From contig CAWDLZ010000002.1 of the NCBI GenBank assembly GCA_963803265.1, positions 310,001-374,000 on the forward strand: DNA of 64,000 nucleotides. Reading direction: 5' to 3'. The DNA is from CAIKMD01 sp963803265. GTDB taxonomy: Bacteria > Pseudomonadota > Alphaproteobacteria > ATCC43930 > CGMCC-115725. The translations under genes were made by a program, and so were the position numbers. This document shows positions 9,359 through 18,231 of this stretch, piece after piece. How positions within the stretch are numbered: the first letter of the stretch is position 1; the number at the start of each line of letters is the position of its first letter. A model generated the notes under the pieces. It ran no database searches and was not told where the DNA came from. It saw only the letters and a program-made list of their open reading frames with translations.

Positions 9359-11689
9359 CTACGCGCGCGCCGCCCGGATCGCGCGCCACACGCGCTCGGG
9401 CGTGAGCGGCATCTCGATGTGGGTGACGCCCAGCGGCGCCAGCGCATCGAGCGCGGCGTTCATTACCACCGGCAGCCCGCCGACGGTTCCGGCCTCGCCC
9501 GCGCCCTTGACGCCCAAGGGGTTGGTCTTCGTCGGGACCGCATTGTCCTCGACCTCGATCGCTGAGACATCGGCGGCACGCGGCATGCGGTAATCCATGA
9601 ACGAGCCCGAAACCAGTTGGCCCGATGCCGGATCGTAGACGATCTGCTCGCCCAGCGCCTGGCCGATGCCCTGGACGATGCCGCCATGGACCTGGCCATG
9701 CAGCGTCAGCGCATTGATCACGACGCCGACATCGTCCACGGCGACATAACGCAGAATGTCGATCGCGCCGGTGTCCTCGTCGATCTCGAGCTCGCAGACA
9801 TGGGTGCCGCTCGGGAAGGTTTGGGCCGGTGGCTCGAACACGCCGGTCTCGAACAGCCCCGGCTCGAGCCCCTTGGGCAGTCGCGCGGCCTGAAAGGCGG
9901 CGCGCGCCACTTCCTTCAGCGTCATGCGGCGGTCGGTGCCGGCGACCGCGAAGACGCCGCGCTGGAACTCGACATCGGCTTCCGCTGCCTCGAACAGGTG
10001 GGCGGCGATCTTGCGCCCCTTGGCGATGATCTTTTCCGCCGCGACGAGCGCGGCCGAGCCGCCGGTCACCGCCGAGCGCGAGCCGAAGGTGCCGACGCCC
10101 CACACCACCTTGTCGGTGTCGCCTTGGAGGAAGACGATGTCGTTGAAATCGAGACCCAGCTTGTCCGAAAGGATGATCTTGTACATGGTCTCGTGACTCT
10201 GGCCTTGCGCCGTCGTGCCGGCCAGGAACGTCACCGTGCCGGTGGCATCGAAGCGGATCTCGGCGGTCTCGCCGCCCGACGGGGCGGCCGCGCGCTCGAT
10301 CGGGTTCACCACCGCGATGCCTCTGAGCTTGCCGCGCTTTCCTGCCTCCTGGCGGCGCTCTTCGAACCCCGCAAAGCCCGCGCGCGCGAGGGCCTGATCC
10401 ATGCTCTTCTCGAACTCGCCGCAATCATAAGTATAGACGAGCCCCGTTTTGAACGGCATCGCCGCGGCCGGAATCATGTTGCGCCGGCGCAGCGCCACGC
10501 GATCGATCCCGAGCTCGCGCGCCGCGCGGTCGATCATGCCTTCGATAACATAGCAGGCCTCGGGGCGGCCGGCGCCGCGATAGGGCGCGGTCGCGCTGGT
10601 GTTGCTGAAGACGCCCAGCACGGTGACGTGGATGGCGGGCGTCTTATAGACGCCGGCCAGCGTGCCGAGATTGGAAAAAGTAGGCAGCAAATTGGAGTCC
10701 GCGCTCAAATAGGCGCCGAGATTGGCGAGGGTCTTGACCCGGAGAGCCAGGAAATTGCCGTCCTTGTCGAGCGCCAATTCCGCGTCGGTCACGTTGTCGC
10801 GGCAATGATCGTCGGATTGGAAGCATTCGCTGCGCTCGGCGATCCACTTGACCGGCCGGCCGAGCTTGCGCGCGGCATAGAGCGCCAGCGTGTTCTCGGG
10901 CGCGGTGTTGCCCTTCGATCCGAAAGCGCCGCCGATATCGCCGCTGACGACGCGAAAGCGGTTTTCCGGAATCTTGAAGATATCCTCGGCGAAGGCGCGG
11001 CGCACCGAATGGATGGAGCCGATGCAGCCGTTGAGGGTGAATTTACCGAGACGCGTGTCGTATTCGGCGAGGCAGCCGCGCGGCTCGATCGCGTTGTGCA
11101 TGATGCGTGTGATGACGAAGCGCTGGCGCGTGACGTGGTGCGCGGCGGCAAAGGCGGCATCCACCGCTGCCCTGTCGCCGAGCTCGAATACGTTCGAGAC
11201 ATTGTCGGGGCAGCCTTGCCACACCGCCGGTGCGCCCGGCTTCACCGCGTCGGCGGTCAGCACGACCGAAGGCAGCGGCTCATAGACGGCGTCGATCCGC
11301 TCGGCCGCGTCCTTGGCCTCGGCCAAGGTCTCGGCGACGACATAGGCCACCGGATCGCCGACATAATGCGTGGCGCCCTGCGCAAGGCCGGGATGCGGGC
11401 TCTGGAAGAGCGGCGAGCCATCGGGACGCTTGCGCGGCATGCGGACCTTCAGCGTGCCGATGCCGTCGGCCTTCAAGTCCTCGGCAGTGAAGACGCCAAG
11501 CACGCCCGGCATTTGCTTGGCCGCGCGCGGATCCAGCGACACGATGCGGGCATGGGCGTGCGGCGAGCGCATGACGTATGCGTGGGCCATGCGCGGCCTG
11601 GTCACGTCGGCGATGAACTCGCCCTCGCCGCGCAACAGCCGCGGGTCTTCCTCGCGGGGCACCGATTGGCCGATTCCGAACTGTCCCAT
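9359..11689 (-). CDS. Xanthine dehydrogenase-family molybdopterin-binding large subunit
   Basis: The intact 776-residue protein belongs to the large subunits of the xanthine dehydrogenase / CO dehydrogenase / aldehyde oxidoreductase family. Landmarks are GGAFGSKGN (Mo-cofactor loop), PYRGAGRPEA, AQGQSHET, and the C-terminal GVKGAGEAG carrying the catalytic Glu. These enzymes hydroxylate an aromatic heterocycle, aldehyde or related carbon with water as oxygen source. The usual FAD and 2Fe-2S subunit genes are absent from the neighbourhood. It is co-transcribed with the LLM oxidoreductase and dctP, and is paralogous to 36492-38831. Confidence 0.9.
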   Translation of the reverse strand: MGQFGIGQSVPREEDPRLLRGEGEFIADVTRPRMAHAYVMRSPHAHARIVSLDPRAAKQMPGVLGVFTAEDLKADGIGTLKVRMPRKRPDGSPLFQSPHPGLAQGATHYVGDPVAYVVAETLAEAKDAAERIDAVYEPLPSVVLTADAVKPGAPAVWQGCPDNVSNVFELGDRAAVDAAFAAAHHVTRQRFVITRIMHNAIEPRGCLAEYDTRLGKFTLNGCIGSIHSVRRAFAEDIFKIPENRFRVVSGDIGGAFGSKGNTAPENTLALYAARKLGRPVKWIAERSECFQSDDHCRDNVTDAELALDKDGNFLALRVKTLANLGAYLSADSNLLPTFSNLGTLAGVYKTPAIHVTVLGVFSNTSATAPYRGAGRPEACYVIEGMIDRAARELGIDRVALRRRNMIPAAAMPFKTGLVYTYDCGEFEKSMDQALARAGFAGFEERRQEAGKRGKLRGIAVVNPIERAAAPSGGETAEIRFDATGTVTFLAGTTAQGQSHETMYKIILSDKLGLDFNDIVFLQGDTDKVVWGVGTFGSRSAVTGGSAALVAAEKIIAKGRKIAAHLFEAAEADVEFQRGVFAVAGTDRRMTLKEVARAAFQAARLPKGLEPGLFETGVFEPPAQTFPSGTHVCELEIDEDTGAIDILRYVAVDDVGVVINALTLHGQVHGGIVQGIGQALGEQIVYDPASGQLVSGSFMDYRMPRAADVSAIEVEDNAVPTKTNPLGVKGAGEAGTVGGLPVVMNAALDALAPLGVTHIEMPLTPERVWRAIRAARA

Positions 11690-11762
11690 GACTTTTCCCC
11701 TCGAACATTTTCCGGCGAAGTGGAAAAAGGTTCGCCGTAGAAAATGTGACCAAATCGAGAAC

Positions 11763-12908
11763 CTAGCGCCCCACCGGCCGGCGCAGCCCGGCCTGCTCGA
11801 GGCGCGGCATCACGTCCGTCTGCCACCGCCTCAGCCCATCCCAATAATCGAGCCAGCGTATCAGGACGCCGTCGATGCCGATCTTCGACATTTTCTCCAG
11901 CCCGGCGACGATGTCGTCTGCCGTTCCGGTTAGCGGATAGCCGCCCCAGCCGAGCTTGGCGCCGAAGCGCATCTGCTCGGCCTTCTCGGGCAACATTTTG
12001 TGCATTTCGACATTCTGGATGCGCAGCAGATTGTCAACCGCCGCGTCGTCGCCCTTCTCGACGACGTAATAGTGCACGTAGTCCTGCGCTTCCTTCATCG
12101 TGTCGCGCTGCGTGACCGGCGCGCCGACCCAAATCTGGATCTCGCGGCCGTATTCCTCGCGGGCGAGCCGCCGGTAGGATTCGACGTGCCGGCGCGTCGC
12201 GTCCATGTCATGCGGATTGATGTGGATGAAGGCCATGTCGGCGAATTTGGCCGCGAAGTGCTGGCCCTTGCCCGACGCGCCCGCGTTCATCAGCGGCGGA
12301 AACGGCTTTTGCAGCGGCTTCGGCATCGAGAAGCCCTTGCTGATGCGGAGGAATTTGCCCTCGAAATCGAATTCCTCCTCTTCTGTCCACAGCCGCTTGA
12401 CGATCTCGATCCATTCGGCCGCGTATTCGTAGCGCATATCATGCTCCATCAGCGGCGCGCCGAACATCTCGAGCTCGGGCCGAAACCAGCCGCACACGAC
12501 GTTGAGCGCAAAGCGGCCGTTGCTGATGTGGTCAACGGTCACGGCCTGCTTGGCCGCCATGACCGGGTGGACGGTCGGCACATGCGAGGTGGTAAGGACC
12601 GCGATTCTCTTGGTCGCCTGCGCCAGGCCGGCGGCCCAGGTATAGGTCTCGAAGTTCGTCCCGTTGAAGTTCGATTGGCCGCCGAAGCCTTTCCAGCGCG
12701 CCACCGGCACCAGCGCCTCGTAGCCATGGCGGTCCGCGATCTCGGCGATGCTCAGCGTGTTGGGCCAGTTGAGCTGGTAGGCCTCGGGCGCGGTGGTGAC
12801 GGCGCAACCGCCGCTGACATTGGTCGCGAAGATGCCGAGCTTCAGCTTGTTGTCGCTGAACAAGGGGTTGGTCCCTTGGCGCGCATCGGATGCCGTCGTG
12901 GCGCTCAT
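11763..12908 (-). CDS. LLM-class flavin-dependent monooxygenase (RutA/alkanesulfonate type)
   Basis: The 381-residue TIM-barrel protein carries motifs of the bacterial luciferase-like family, close to RutA/SsuD/DMS monooxygenase branches: LGIFATNVSGG near the N-terminus, WKGFGGQSNFNG, SHVPTVHPVMAAKQ, DHISNGRFALNVVCGW and GTADDIVAGLEKMSKIGIDG near the C-terminus. These enzymes use FMNH2 and O2, needing a separate flavin reductase that I do not see here. Located in the TRAP operon just downstream of dctQM, so probably acts early on the imported compound. Confidence 0.85.
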   Translation of the reverse strand: MSATTASDARQGTNPLFSDNKLKLGIFATNVSGGCAVTTAPEAYQLNWPNTLSIAEIADRHGYEALVPVARWKGFGGQSNFNGTNFETYTWAAGLAQATKRIAVLTTSHVPTVHPVMAAKQAVTVDHISNGRFALNVVCGWFRPELEMFGAPLMEHDMRYEYAAEWIEIVKRLWTEEEEFDFEGKFLRISKGFSMPKPLQKPFPPLMNAGASGKGQHFAAKFADMAFIHINPHDMDATRRHVESYRRLAREEYGREIQIWVGAPVTQRDTMKEAQDYVHYYVVEKGDDAAVDNLLRIQNVEMHKMLPEKAEQMRFGAKLGWGGYPLTGTADDIVAGLEKMSKIGIDGVLIRWLDYWDGLRRWQTDVMPRLEQAGLRRPVGR

Positions 12909-12948
12909 GTCTGCCCCCGCATTGGAGAATCCAGCCGGCTCGTTCTCC

Positions 12949-14898
12949 CTAGTTAGCCATCGTTCCGGTGAGCCACAGGGTGATCGCCGGGAACATCACC
13001 AGGAGCGCGAGCTTCAAGAGATCGGCGATGACGAACGGGAACACGCCTTTGTACACCGTCCAGATCGACACATCGGGCTGGATGCTTTTCAGCACGAAGA
13101 CGTTGAGGCCCAGCGGGGGATGGATGAGCCCGGTCTCGACGACGCAGATATTAATGATCCCCCACCACAGGATGTCGTAGCCCAAATGGAGCACCAGCGG
13201 CGTCACGATCGGAACCGTTATCACCATCACCGCGAAAGATTCCATCACCGAGCCCAGTACCAGATAGACGACGAGAATGAGCGAAATGATGGTAATGGGT
13301 GCCCAGTTCACATGCTCCATGGCGGCGGTCGCGCTTTCCGTGAGCGCGCTGACGCCGACGAAGAACGAAAAGATTTGCGCGCCGAAAATGAGGCCATAGA
13401 TCATCGCCGTGGTCGCGGTCGTTCCCGCCATCACGTGCCAGAACACCCTGCCGCGCAACTTGCCGCGCACGAGCGCGCAGAGGAACGATTCGAACGCGCC
13501 GACGGCGGCCGCCTCGGTCGCCGTGAAGACGCCGAAGTAAATTCCGCCCAGCACGCTACCGAACAGCAGCGCGGCCGGGCCGCAGCGCGATAGCGCCAGC
13601 AAGAGCCGTCCCGGCTCGATGTCGCGGTTGAGGGGCGCCGATTCCGGCGATACTCGCACATAGATCGCGATCGTGATCAAATACAGCAGGGTGGCGAGCA
13701 GGCCGGGCATGATCGCCGCCACGAAAAGCTGGCCGATCGAGGCCTCGGACAGCAGCGCGAACAGGATGATCGGGCCCGAGGCCGGCGGCAGCAGCGCGCC
13801 CAGCGTTCCGCCCGCGGCGCAAACCCCGGTCGAGAAGGCGGGCGAATAGCCGCGCGCCTGCATTTCCGGCAGCGCCACTTTGCCGATCGTCACCGTCGTC
13901 GATATCGAGTGTCCGGTGAGCGCCCCGAAACCGGCGCAGCCGGCGATGGTGGTCAGCGCCAAGCCGCCGCGCAGCCGGCCGAGCACGACATGGGCGAGGC
14001 GGTAAACGTCTTCGGAAATATCGGCGACCGCGGCAAAGCTGCCCATCATGAGGAAGAGCGGCAGGGTAGCGAGCTGGCTGTTCCCGAGGAATCCGGTCAC
14101 CTCGGTCGAGGCGGCGCCGAGCGACGGCATCAGCCCGATGAAGAGGCATGACGCGATGACGCCGACGATGCCCATGATCGCGGCGATCGGAATGAGGATC
14201 AGCGTCATCAGCCACATGATGACGAACACCACCGAGACCGTGAGGCCGATGTGATTCTGCGCCCATGACGCGAGCGCGGCGGCATGATCGACCCACCACC
14301 AGCTGCCTCCGGCGATCGCCAGAGCGGTCATGCAAGCGGCGACGATCCCGGCCGCGCCATGGGTCTCGGCGCGGCGGATCTCGTTGATGATGATGACGGT
14401 CTGCACCACCGTGCCGAAGCCGAGCAGGATCGCTACCAGATACATGAAAGGCGCCTGAGGCAGGCCGAGAATGACCGTCGTGCGGCCCTCCTCGGCGAGG
14501 GTCGCGGCGTAGATCCAGATGCGCCAGGCGAGGACGCCGTAGAACAGCCACAAGGACAGGCTGCCCAGGACTTCGAGCCAGGCCCTGAGACACGGGGTGA
14601 AATAGCGCGCGATGAGATCGATCTTGAGATTGACGCGTTGCGTCATGCCGGCTGGGATGCAGGCGGAAATCGCGACCGAGAAGGTCATCTGGACGATCTC
14701 GTTGATGGCGGCGATGGGCTCGTTGGCGAACCAGCGCATGAGGACGTCCGCCATCGTGATGCCCGCGACGAACAGCATGCCGCAGGTGCAGGCGATCGCC
14801 ACCACCAGCGAGACCTCGCCCAACCAATATTCGACCCGCTCGAAGAAGGATCGGCTGAAACGATCGACGGCGACCGTTCCGGCTTGCATCACAGTCAC
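12949..14898 (-). CDS. TRAP transporter fused small and large permease subunits (DctQ-DctM)
   Basis: The 649-residue membrane protein combines a DctQ domain (about residues 20-190, four membrane segments) and a DctM domain (about 215-649, many segments) in one chain, an arrangement seen in many TRAP systems. DctM hallmarks include PLFLMMGSFA, CAGFGALTGHSISTTVTIGK and GVCAAGGTLGALLPPASGPIILFA. The GTG start at 14898 has GGAGGG six bases upstream; an ATG three codons in is possible. It is the first gene of the operon, while its binding protein dctP comes three genes later. Na+-driven uptake of an organic acid is the expected role. Confidence 0.9.
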   Translation of the reverse strand: MTVMQAGTVAVDRFSRSFFERVEYWLGEVSLVVAIACTCGMLFVAGITMADVLMRWFANEPIAAINEIVQMTFSVAISACIPAGMTQRVNLKIDLIARYFTPCLRAWLEVLGSLSLWLFYGVLAWRIWIYAATLAEEGRTTVILGLPQAPFMYLVAILLGFGTVVQTVIIINEIRRAETHGAAGIVAACMTALAIAGGSWWWVDHAAALASWAQNHIGLTVSVVFVIMWLMTLILIPIAAIMGIVGVIASCLFIGLMPSLGAASTEVTGFLGNSQLATLPLFLMMGSFAAVADISEDVYRLAHVVLGRLRGGLALTTIAGCAGFGALTGHSISTTVTIGKVALPEMQARGYSPAFSTGVCAAGGTLGALLPPASGPIILFALLSEASIGQLFVAAIMPGLLATLLYLITIAIYVRVSPESAPLNRDIEPGRLLLALSRCGPAALLFGSVLGGIYFGVFTATEAAAVGAFESFLCALVRGKLRGRVFWHVMAGTTATTAMIYGLIFGAQIFSFFVGVSALTESATAAMEHVNWAPITIISLILVVYLVLGSVMESFAVMVITVPIVTPLVLHLGYDILWWGIINICVVETGLIHPPLGLNVFVLKSIQPDVSIWTVYKGVFPFVIADLLKLALLVMFPAITLWLTGTMAN

Positions 14899-15113
14899 GA
14901 TCGGCCCTCCCTGCGCGCAGCACTCGATATTGGTTCGCCCAGCCCGGTTCCGTTGGATCGCGCCCGCCGGTTGAAAGGCATCGGAAGTCGCGGAAATCTA
15001 GCCCACAATCGCGGTTCCGTCGATCCTCTTGCGCGGCTCGGGCGTAGCGGCGTCCTGTGACGAAGCGGGCAACCCCGCTAGTATCGGGCGGTTCAACCGG
15101 GGAGGCGCAGTCG

Positions 15114-15863
15114 ATGACCGAATTCGCGAAGCTGCAGGGAATCTCGGAGGGCGAGGAATGGGCGTTGCGCCGCAAGCTGGCGGTGATGTGCCGGATCGTC
15201 GGCATGCAGGGCTCGATCGGCCTGTTCGGCCACCTCTCGATCCGCGTCCCCGGCACCGAGATCGTCCTGATCACGCCCGGTGCCGGCTCGGAGAAGATCG
15301 AGGTCAGGGCCGACGAGATCTTCGTCTTCGGGCTCGACGGCCGGATTCACTATCATCCGGGCGGCGACCGGCCGATGCAAATTCCGGCGGAATGGCGCAT
15401 CCATACCCAAATCCACCGCGACCGCCCCGAAATCCTGAGCGTCGCCCATCTCCACGCCGCTCATTCGACTCTCATGGGCATCGCCCGCCGTCCGATCGTG
15501 CCGGTCTTCGCGCAGGGCGCGATGTTCCATGCCGGCGTGCCGGTGTGGGACAATCCCCGGCTCGTCGTGACCGACGCGATGGCGGCCTCGCTGTCGCAGG
15601 CACTGGGCGACAAGCTGGCCTGTCAGATGCGCGGGCACGGCTCGGTGGTGGTGGGCGAGACGGCTGAATCCTGCCTCCTCGCCTGCACCTTCATCGAGGA
15701 GAACGCGCGCCTCCAGATCGAGGCCGAGGCGCTGGGCGGGGCGGTTCCGTTCACGCCCGAAGAGCTGCGGGATTGCTCGAAGGGCAGCGTCGGCGGCGGG
15801 CTTGGCCAGCGGCTGTGGGATTATTGGGAGCGCCGGGTCGTGAAGGCGGGGCTGCCGCTGTGA
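15114..15863 (+). CDS. Class II aldolase/adducin-family protein
   Basis: The 249-residue protein has the zinc-binding histidines of the fuculose-aldolase fold in AHLHAAHS and RGHGSVVVG and an acidic/His helix (PAEWRIHTQIH). ATG 15114 is chosen because GGAGG lies at 15101-15105; the open frame continues upstream to 15057 without such a signal. Members cleave or decarboxylate hydroxy acids, including products of aromatic catabolism. It is divergent from the TRAP operon, sharing a 215-base intergenic region, and may act on the same pathway. Confidence 0.85.
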   Translation: MTEFAKLQGISEGEEWALRRKLAVMCRIVGMQGSIGLFGHLSIRVPGTEIVLITPGAGSEKIEVRADEIFVFGLDGRIHYHPGGDRPMQIPAEWRIHTQIHRDRPEILSVAHLHAAHSTLMGIARRPIVPVFAQGAMFHAGVPVWDNPRLVVTDAMAASLSQALGDKLACQMRGHGSVVVGETAESCLLACTFIEENARLQIEAEALGGAVPFTPEELRDCSKGSVGGGLGQRLWDYWERRVVKAGLPL

Positions 15864-15958
15864 CGCTCGAATTCGGCGTATTCGATTAGCTCGACCTATC
15901 GCCTCGCCGGGCATCGCGCGACCACGCCGCCGGCGCCGGGTGCGGACAAGCTCTAATT

Positions 15959-16741
15959 CTAGTAATGGATTTCGTATTCCAATTGCCAGCGCGGCGTGAT
16001 CTTGGGGACGGCGGCGGTAAGACCGAACAGGACACCGCCATTCCACTCTAACGACCCCGGCCCGATATTGAAGACATTGCCGAAGAGCTGCGGGCCGGCG
16101 CGATTGTCCTGATCGCTCCAATTCGCGAAACGGCCGATCTGGCCGGGCACGCCGTAATATTGGAAACCCGGCTCGAGCGTGAAATGCTGGCCGAAGCTCA
16201 TTTGCCAGGCATCGACCCGGGTTTCCCAGGCCCAGAGAAATTGCGGCCGGCCCGACGCGTAGGTGCCGAGGTCCTTTTCGACGAACAGATTGACCGAATT
16301 GCTGAGGCCCCAGAAATCCTTGCGCAGCACCGGTCCGAAGGTGGTTTCGTTCGGATCGCGCTTCAGCATTGCCTCGCCATATTCGGCGAAGAAGCCGGCA
16401 TCGAGCCAATATTCCCCGCGCTCGGTGAATTGAATCAGATTCTCTGTCGTGAGCTGACTGAATTAAGTCGGCCGATCGGTCCCGGGGTCGCGCTCGAATT
16501 CGAATTCGAGCTCGGTCTGCCACCATGGGGTGACGCCATATTCGATTTCGGCGGTGTGGCTCCGCTCGCCATTCTTGGCGGGGTTCGGATCGAAACCGAG
16601 ATCGCCGACATTCTCGACCGCCAACTCGCCTTGATTGGCGTCAGGCGTCCAGACCTTGAAGTCGGCGCGGGCCGCGCCGGCGCTGAGCAGCGATAAAGCC
16701 GCGGCGATGCCGACAGTCCCGGTCGCAACTCGCAGCTTCAC
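15959..16741 (-). pseudogene. Outer-membrane-type beta-barrel protein interrupted by an in-frame TAA
   Basis: The frame starts at 16741 with a signal peptide (MKLRVATGTVGIAAALSLLS...), then ...HTAEIEYGVTPWWQTELEFEFE, and hits TAA at 16463-16465. The same frame continues at once with FSQLTTENLIQFTERGEYWL and runs to the stop at 15959, about 260 residues in all. Alternating hydrophobic/aromatic strands and the final Y suggest a beta-barrel, possibly a porin-like partner of the adjacent iron permease. Unlike the other broken genes in the window this needs a base substitution, not an indel, so it may be a true nonsense mutation, or one wrong base call. I do not recognise a named family. Confidence 0.6.
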
Positions 16742-16827
16742 AGCAGAACCCCCATTTTTCGCAAATCAGACGCATTCGCATGAATCGCTGCGAGGAATGC
16801 GTTTGGACATTCACAAGGAAACTCGCC

Positions 16828-17679
16828 TTATTCGGCGGGTCGCGGGACTGGTGCGGCGACATCGCGCGATGCTGACGGGGCACGCCGGAAGGCGCGCATC
16901 AGCGAGCCGATCACGACCAAGGTCGCAAAATAAAAGACGAGCTGGATGCCGGCGGGCCGCGCGGTATAGCCGGTGAGGACATGGACCAATCGGCCCATGA
17001 GGCTATCTTCGGTGAGGATGAAAGAGGTGTCCCAAAGATTATTGCCGAGTGAGGGCAGCACATCCGCGGCCGACAGAAAAGCTGCGCCCTGAGACGCCAT
17101 GCCGGCGGCCAGGAGCAGTATCAGCCAGGAGGTGACGCCGAACAAATAACGGAAGGGAATGGTGAGCAGTCCGAAGTAAATCGCGGCGCCGGCGCCGGCG
17201 CCCGCGGCGACGCCCAGGGCGCCGCCGATCATCATGTTCGTGCCGCTGCTACCGCCGGCGATCGCGATGCCGTAGAGAAAGAGTACGATTTCTGACCCTT
17301 CGCGCAACACGGCGATGCCGCAAACGAGGGCCAAGGCATAGAGCGGCCGCGTTCCGGCCAGTACCTCGCCGCCGATCTTGGTCGCGTCGGCGGCCATTGC
17401 GCGGCCGTGGCGGCTCATCCAGATATTGTGCCAGCCGAGCATGCACACGGCCGCGAACAGGATCGAGGCGTTGAACAATTCCTGGCCGACCCCCTCGACC
17501 GCCGAAGCGATTTCGCCGGCGAAACCCGCGACCAGGATGGCGCCGAGCACGCCGGCAGCGCAGCCGCCCGCGATCCACAAACTCCGGCGCGGCACCCCGC
17601 GGCTCGCGGCCAACACGATTCCTACCACCAGCCCGGCTTCGAGCACTTCCCGAAAGACGATGATGAAAGTCGCGAGCAT
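16828..17679 (-). CDS. FTR1-family iron permease
   Basis: The 283-residue protein has seven predicted membrane segments and both REXXE iron-translocation motifs: REVLE at residues 10-14 and REGSE at 126-130. FTR1/EfeU/FtrC proteins move ferric iron across the inner membrane after oxidation. It lies 9 bases downstream of the cupredoxin gene and is followed by the interrupted outer-membrane-type gene, together resembling the FtrBC or P19-type iron uptake units. No peroxidase-like EfeB is nearby. Confidence 0.92.
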   Translation of the reverse strand: MLATFIIVFREVLEAGLVVGIVLAASRGVPRRSLWIAGGCAAGVLGAILVAGFAGEIASAVEGVGQELFNASILFAAVCMLGWHNIWMSRHGRAMAADATKIGGEVLAGTRPLYALALVCGIAVLREGSEIVLFLYGIAIAGGSSGTNMMIGGALGVAAGAGAGAAIYFGLLTIPFRYLFGVTSWLILLLAAGMASQGAAFLSAADVLPSLGNNLWDTSFILTEDSLMGRLVHVLTGYTARPAGIQLVFYFATLVVIGSLMRAFRRAPSASRDVAAPVPRPAE

Positions 17680-17688
17680 GAAGTGTCT

Positions 17689-18030
17689 CTATTTCGCGAC
17701 CAGATGGCCGCGATCCTCGGGGTGGAAATCGTCGAAGAACTCATAGCTGCCGGCATCGAGCGGACCGACAAAGACGGTGATCTCGCCGCCAGGCGAGACG
17801 GTTTTCTCGCGATGGAAGTCGGTGCTTTCGAATTCCGACATAGTAGTGTCCTGATTGCGCACGATCAGCTTGACCTTTTGGCCCGCGGGAATCGGAACCT
17901 CGCTCGGGACGAATTTGCCATCCTTGATCGCAATCACGATATCGCCGTCATCGGCATGGGCCGGAAGGACTATCCCCAGCGCCAGCAGGGCCGCGCAAAC
18001 CCCGAGAAGTCTCGTTCCAGGCGCCGCCAT
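17689..18030 (-). CDS. Periplasmic cupredoxin-domain protein of iron uptake (EfeO/FtrB-like)
   Basis: The 113-residue protein starts with a signal peptide (RLLGVCAALLALGIVLPAHA) and then one cupredoxin-like domain (GKFVPSEVPIPAGQKVKLIV...). It lacks a type-1 copper Cys but has acidic, His and Met residues (SEFESTDFHREK, FFDDFHPEDRG) as in the EfeO/P19-associated cupredoxins. ATG 18030 is preferred because GGAGGG lies just upstream. It is the first gene of the iron operon and probably hands metal to FTR1. Confidence 0.85.
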   Translation of the reverse strand: MAAPGTRLLGVCAALLALGIVLPAHADDGDIVIAIKDGKFVPSEVPIPAGQKVKLIVRNQDTTMSEFESTDFHREKTVSPGGEITVFVGPLDAGSYEFFDDFHPEDRGHLVAK

Positions 18031-18066
18031 TCTGGACCCTCCTCCGCAAATAACATTCATTCGCGG

Positions 18067-18103
18067 ACTGCGCGATTAATAATCGTTCGCAGGATAAAGT
18101 CAA
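18067..18103 (-). promoter_or_regulatory. Promoter of the iron-uptake operon with a palindrome over the -10
   Basis: On the minus strand TTGACT (18098-18103) is followed after 16 bases by TATTAA (18076-18081). A perfect palindrome CGATTA-A-TAATCG (18073-18085) overlaps the -10, standing out as AT-rich in a GC-rich context. The position fits a repressor site; given the genes, an iron-responsive regulator (Fur, Irr or RirA) is the natural candidate, although the word is not a full match to a consensus I know. Confidence 0.55.
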
Positions 18104-18178
18104 GCAATTTCCCCTCCCGCAACCGCATCGAGAGGATGGTGGAACCGGGCGCCGCCGCTTCGCCAGCATTCGTCGCAA

Positions 18179-18201
18179 GGAGGCACCCGTCGGGTGCCTC
18201 C
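18179..18201 (-). terminator. Stem-loop terminator after the LLM oxidoreductase gene
   Basis: A perfect 10-bp stem (GGAGGCACCC / GGGTGCCTCC) with a 3-base loop lies 31 bases past the stop of the minus-strand LLM gene. Only a short T-rich run follows, so termination may be partly factor dependent. Confidence 0.65.
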
Positions 18202-18231
18202 GGCAAATTCGCGGCCGCCCACCAGGCCGGG

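Noticed and set aside
9617..11740. Long plus-strand open frame (707 codons)
   Set aside because: Antisense shadow of the molybdenum hydroxylase gene; composition is Arg/Ala/Asp-rich with no family motif, as expected in GC-rich DNA.
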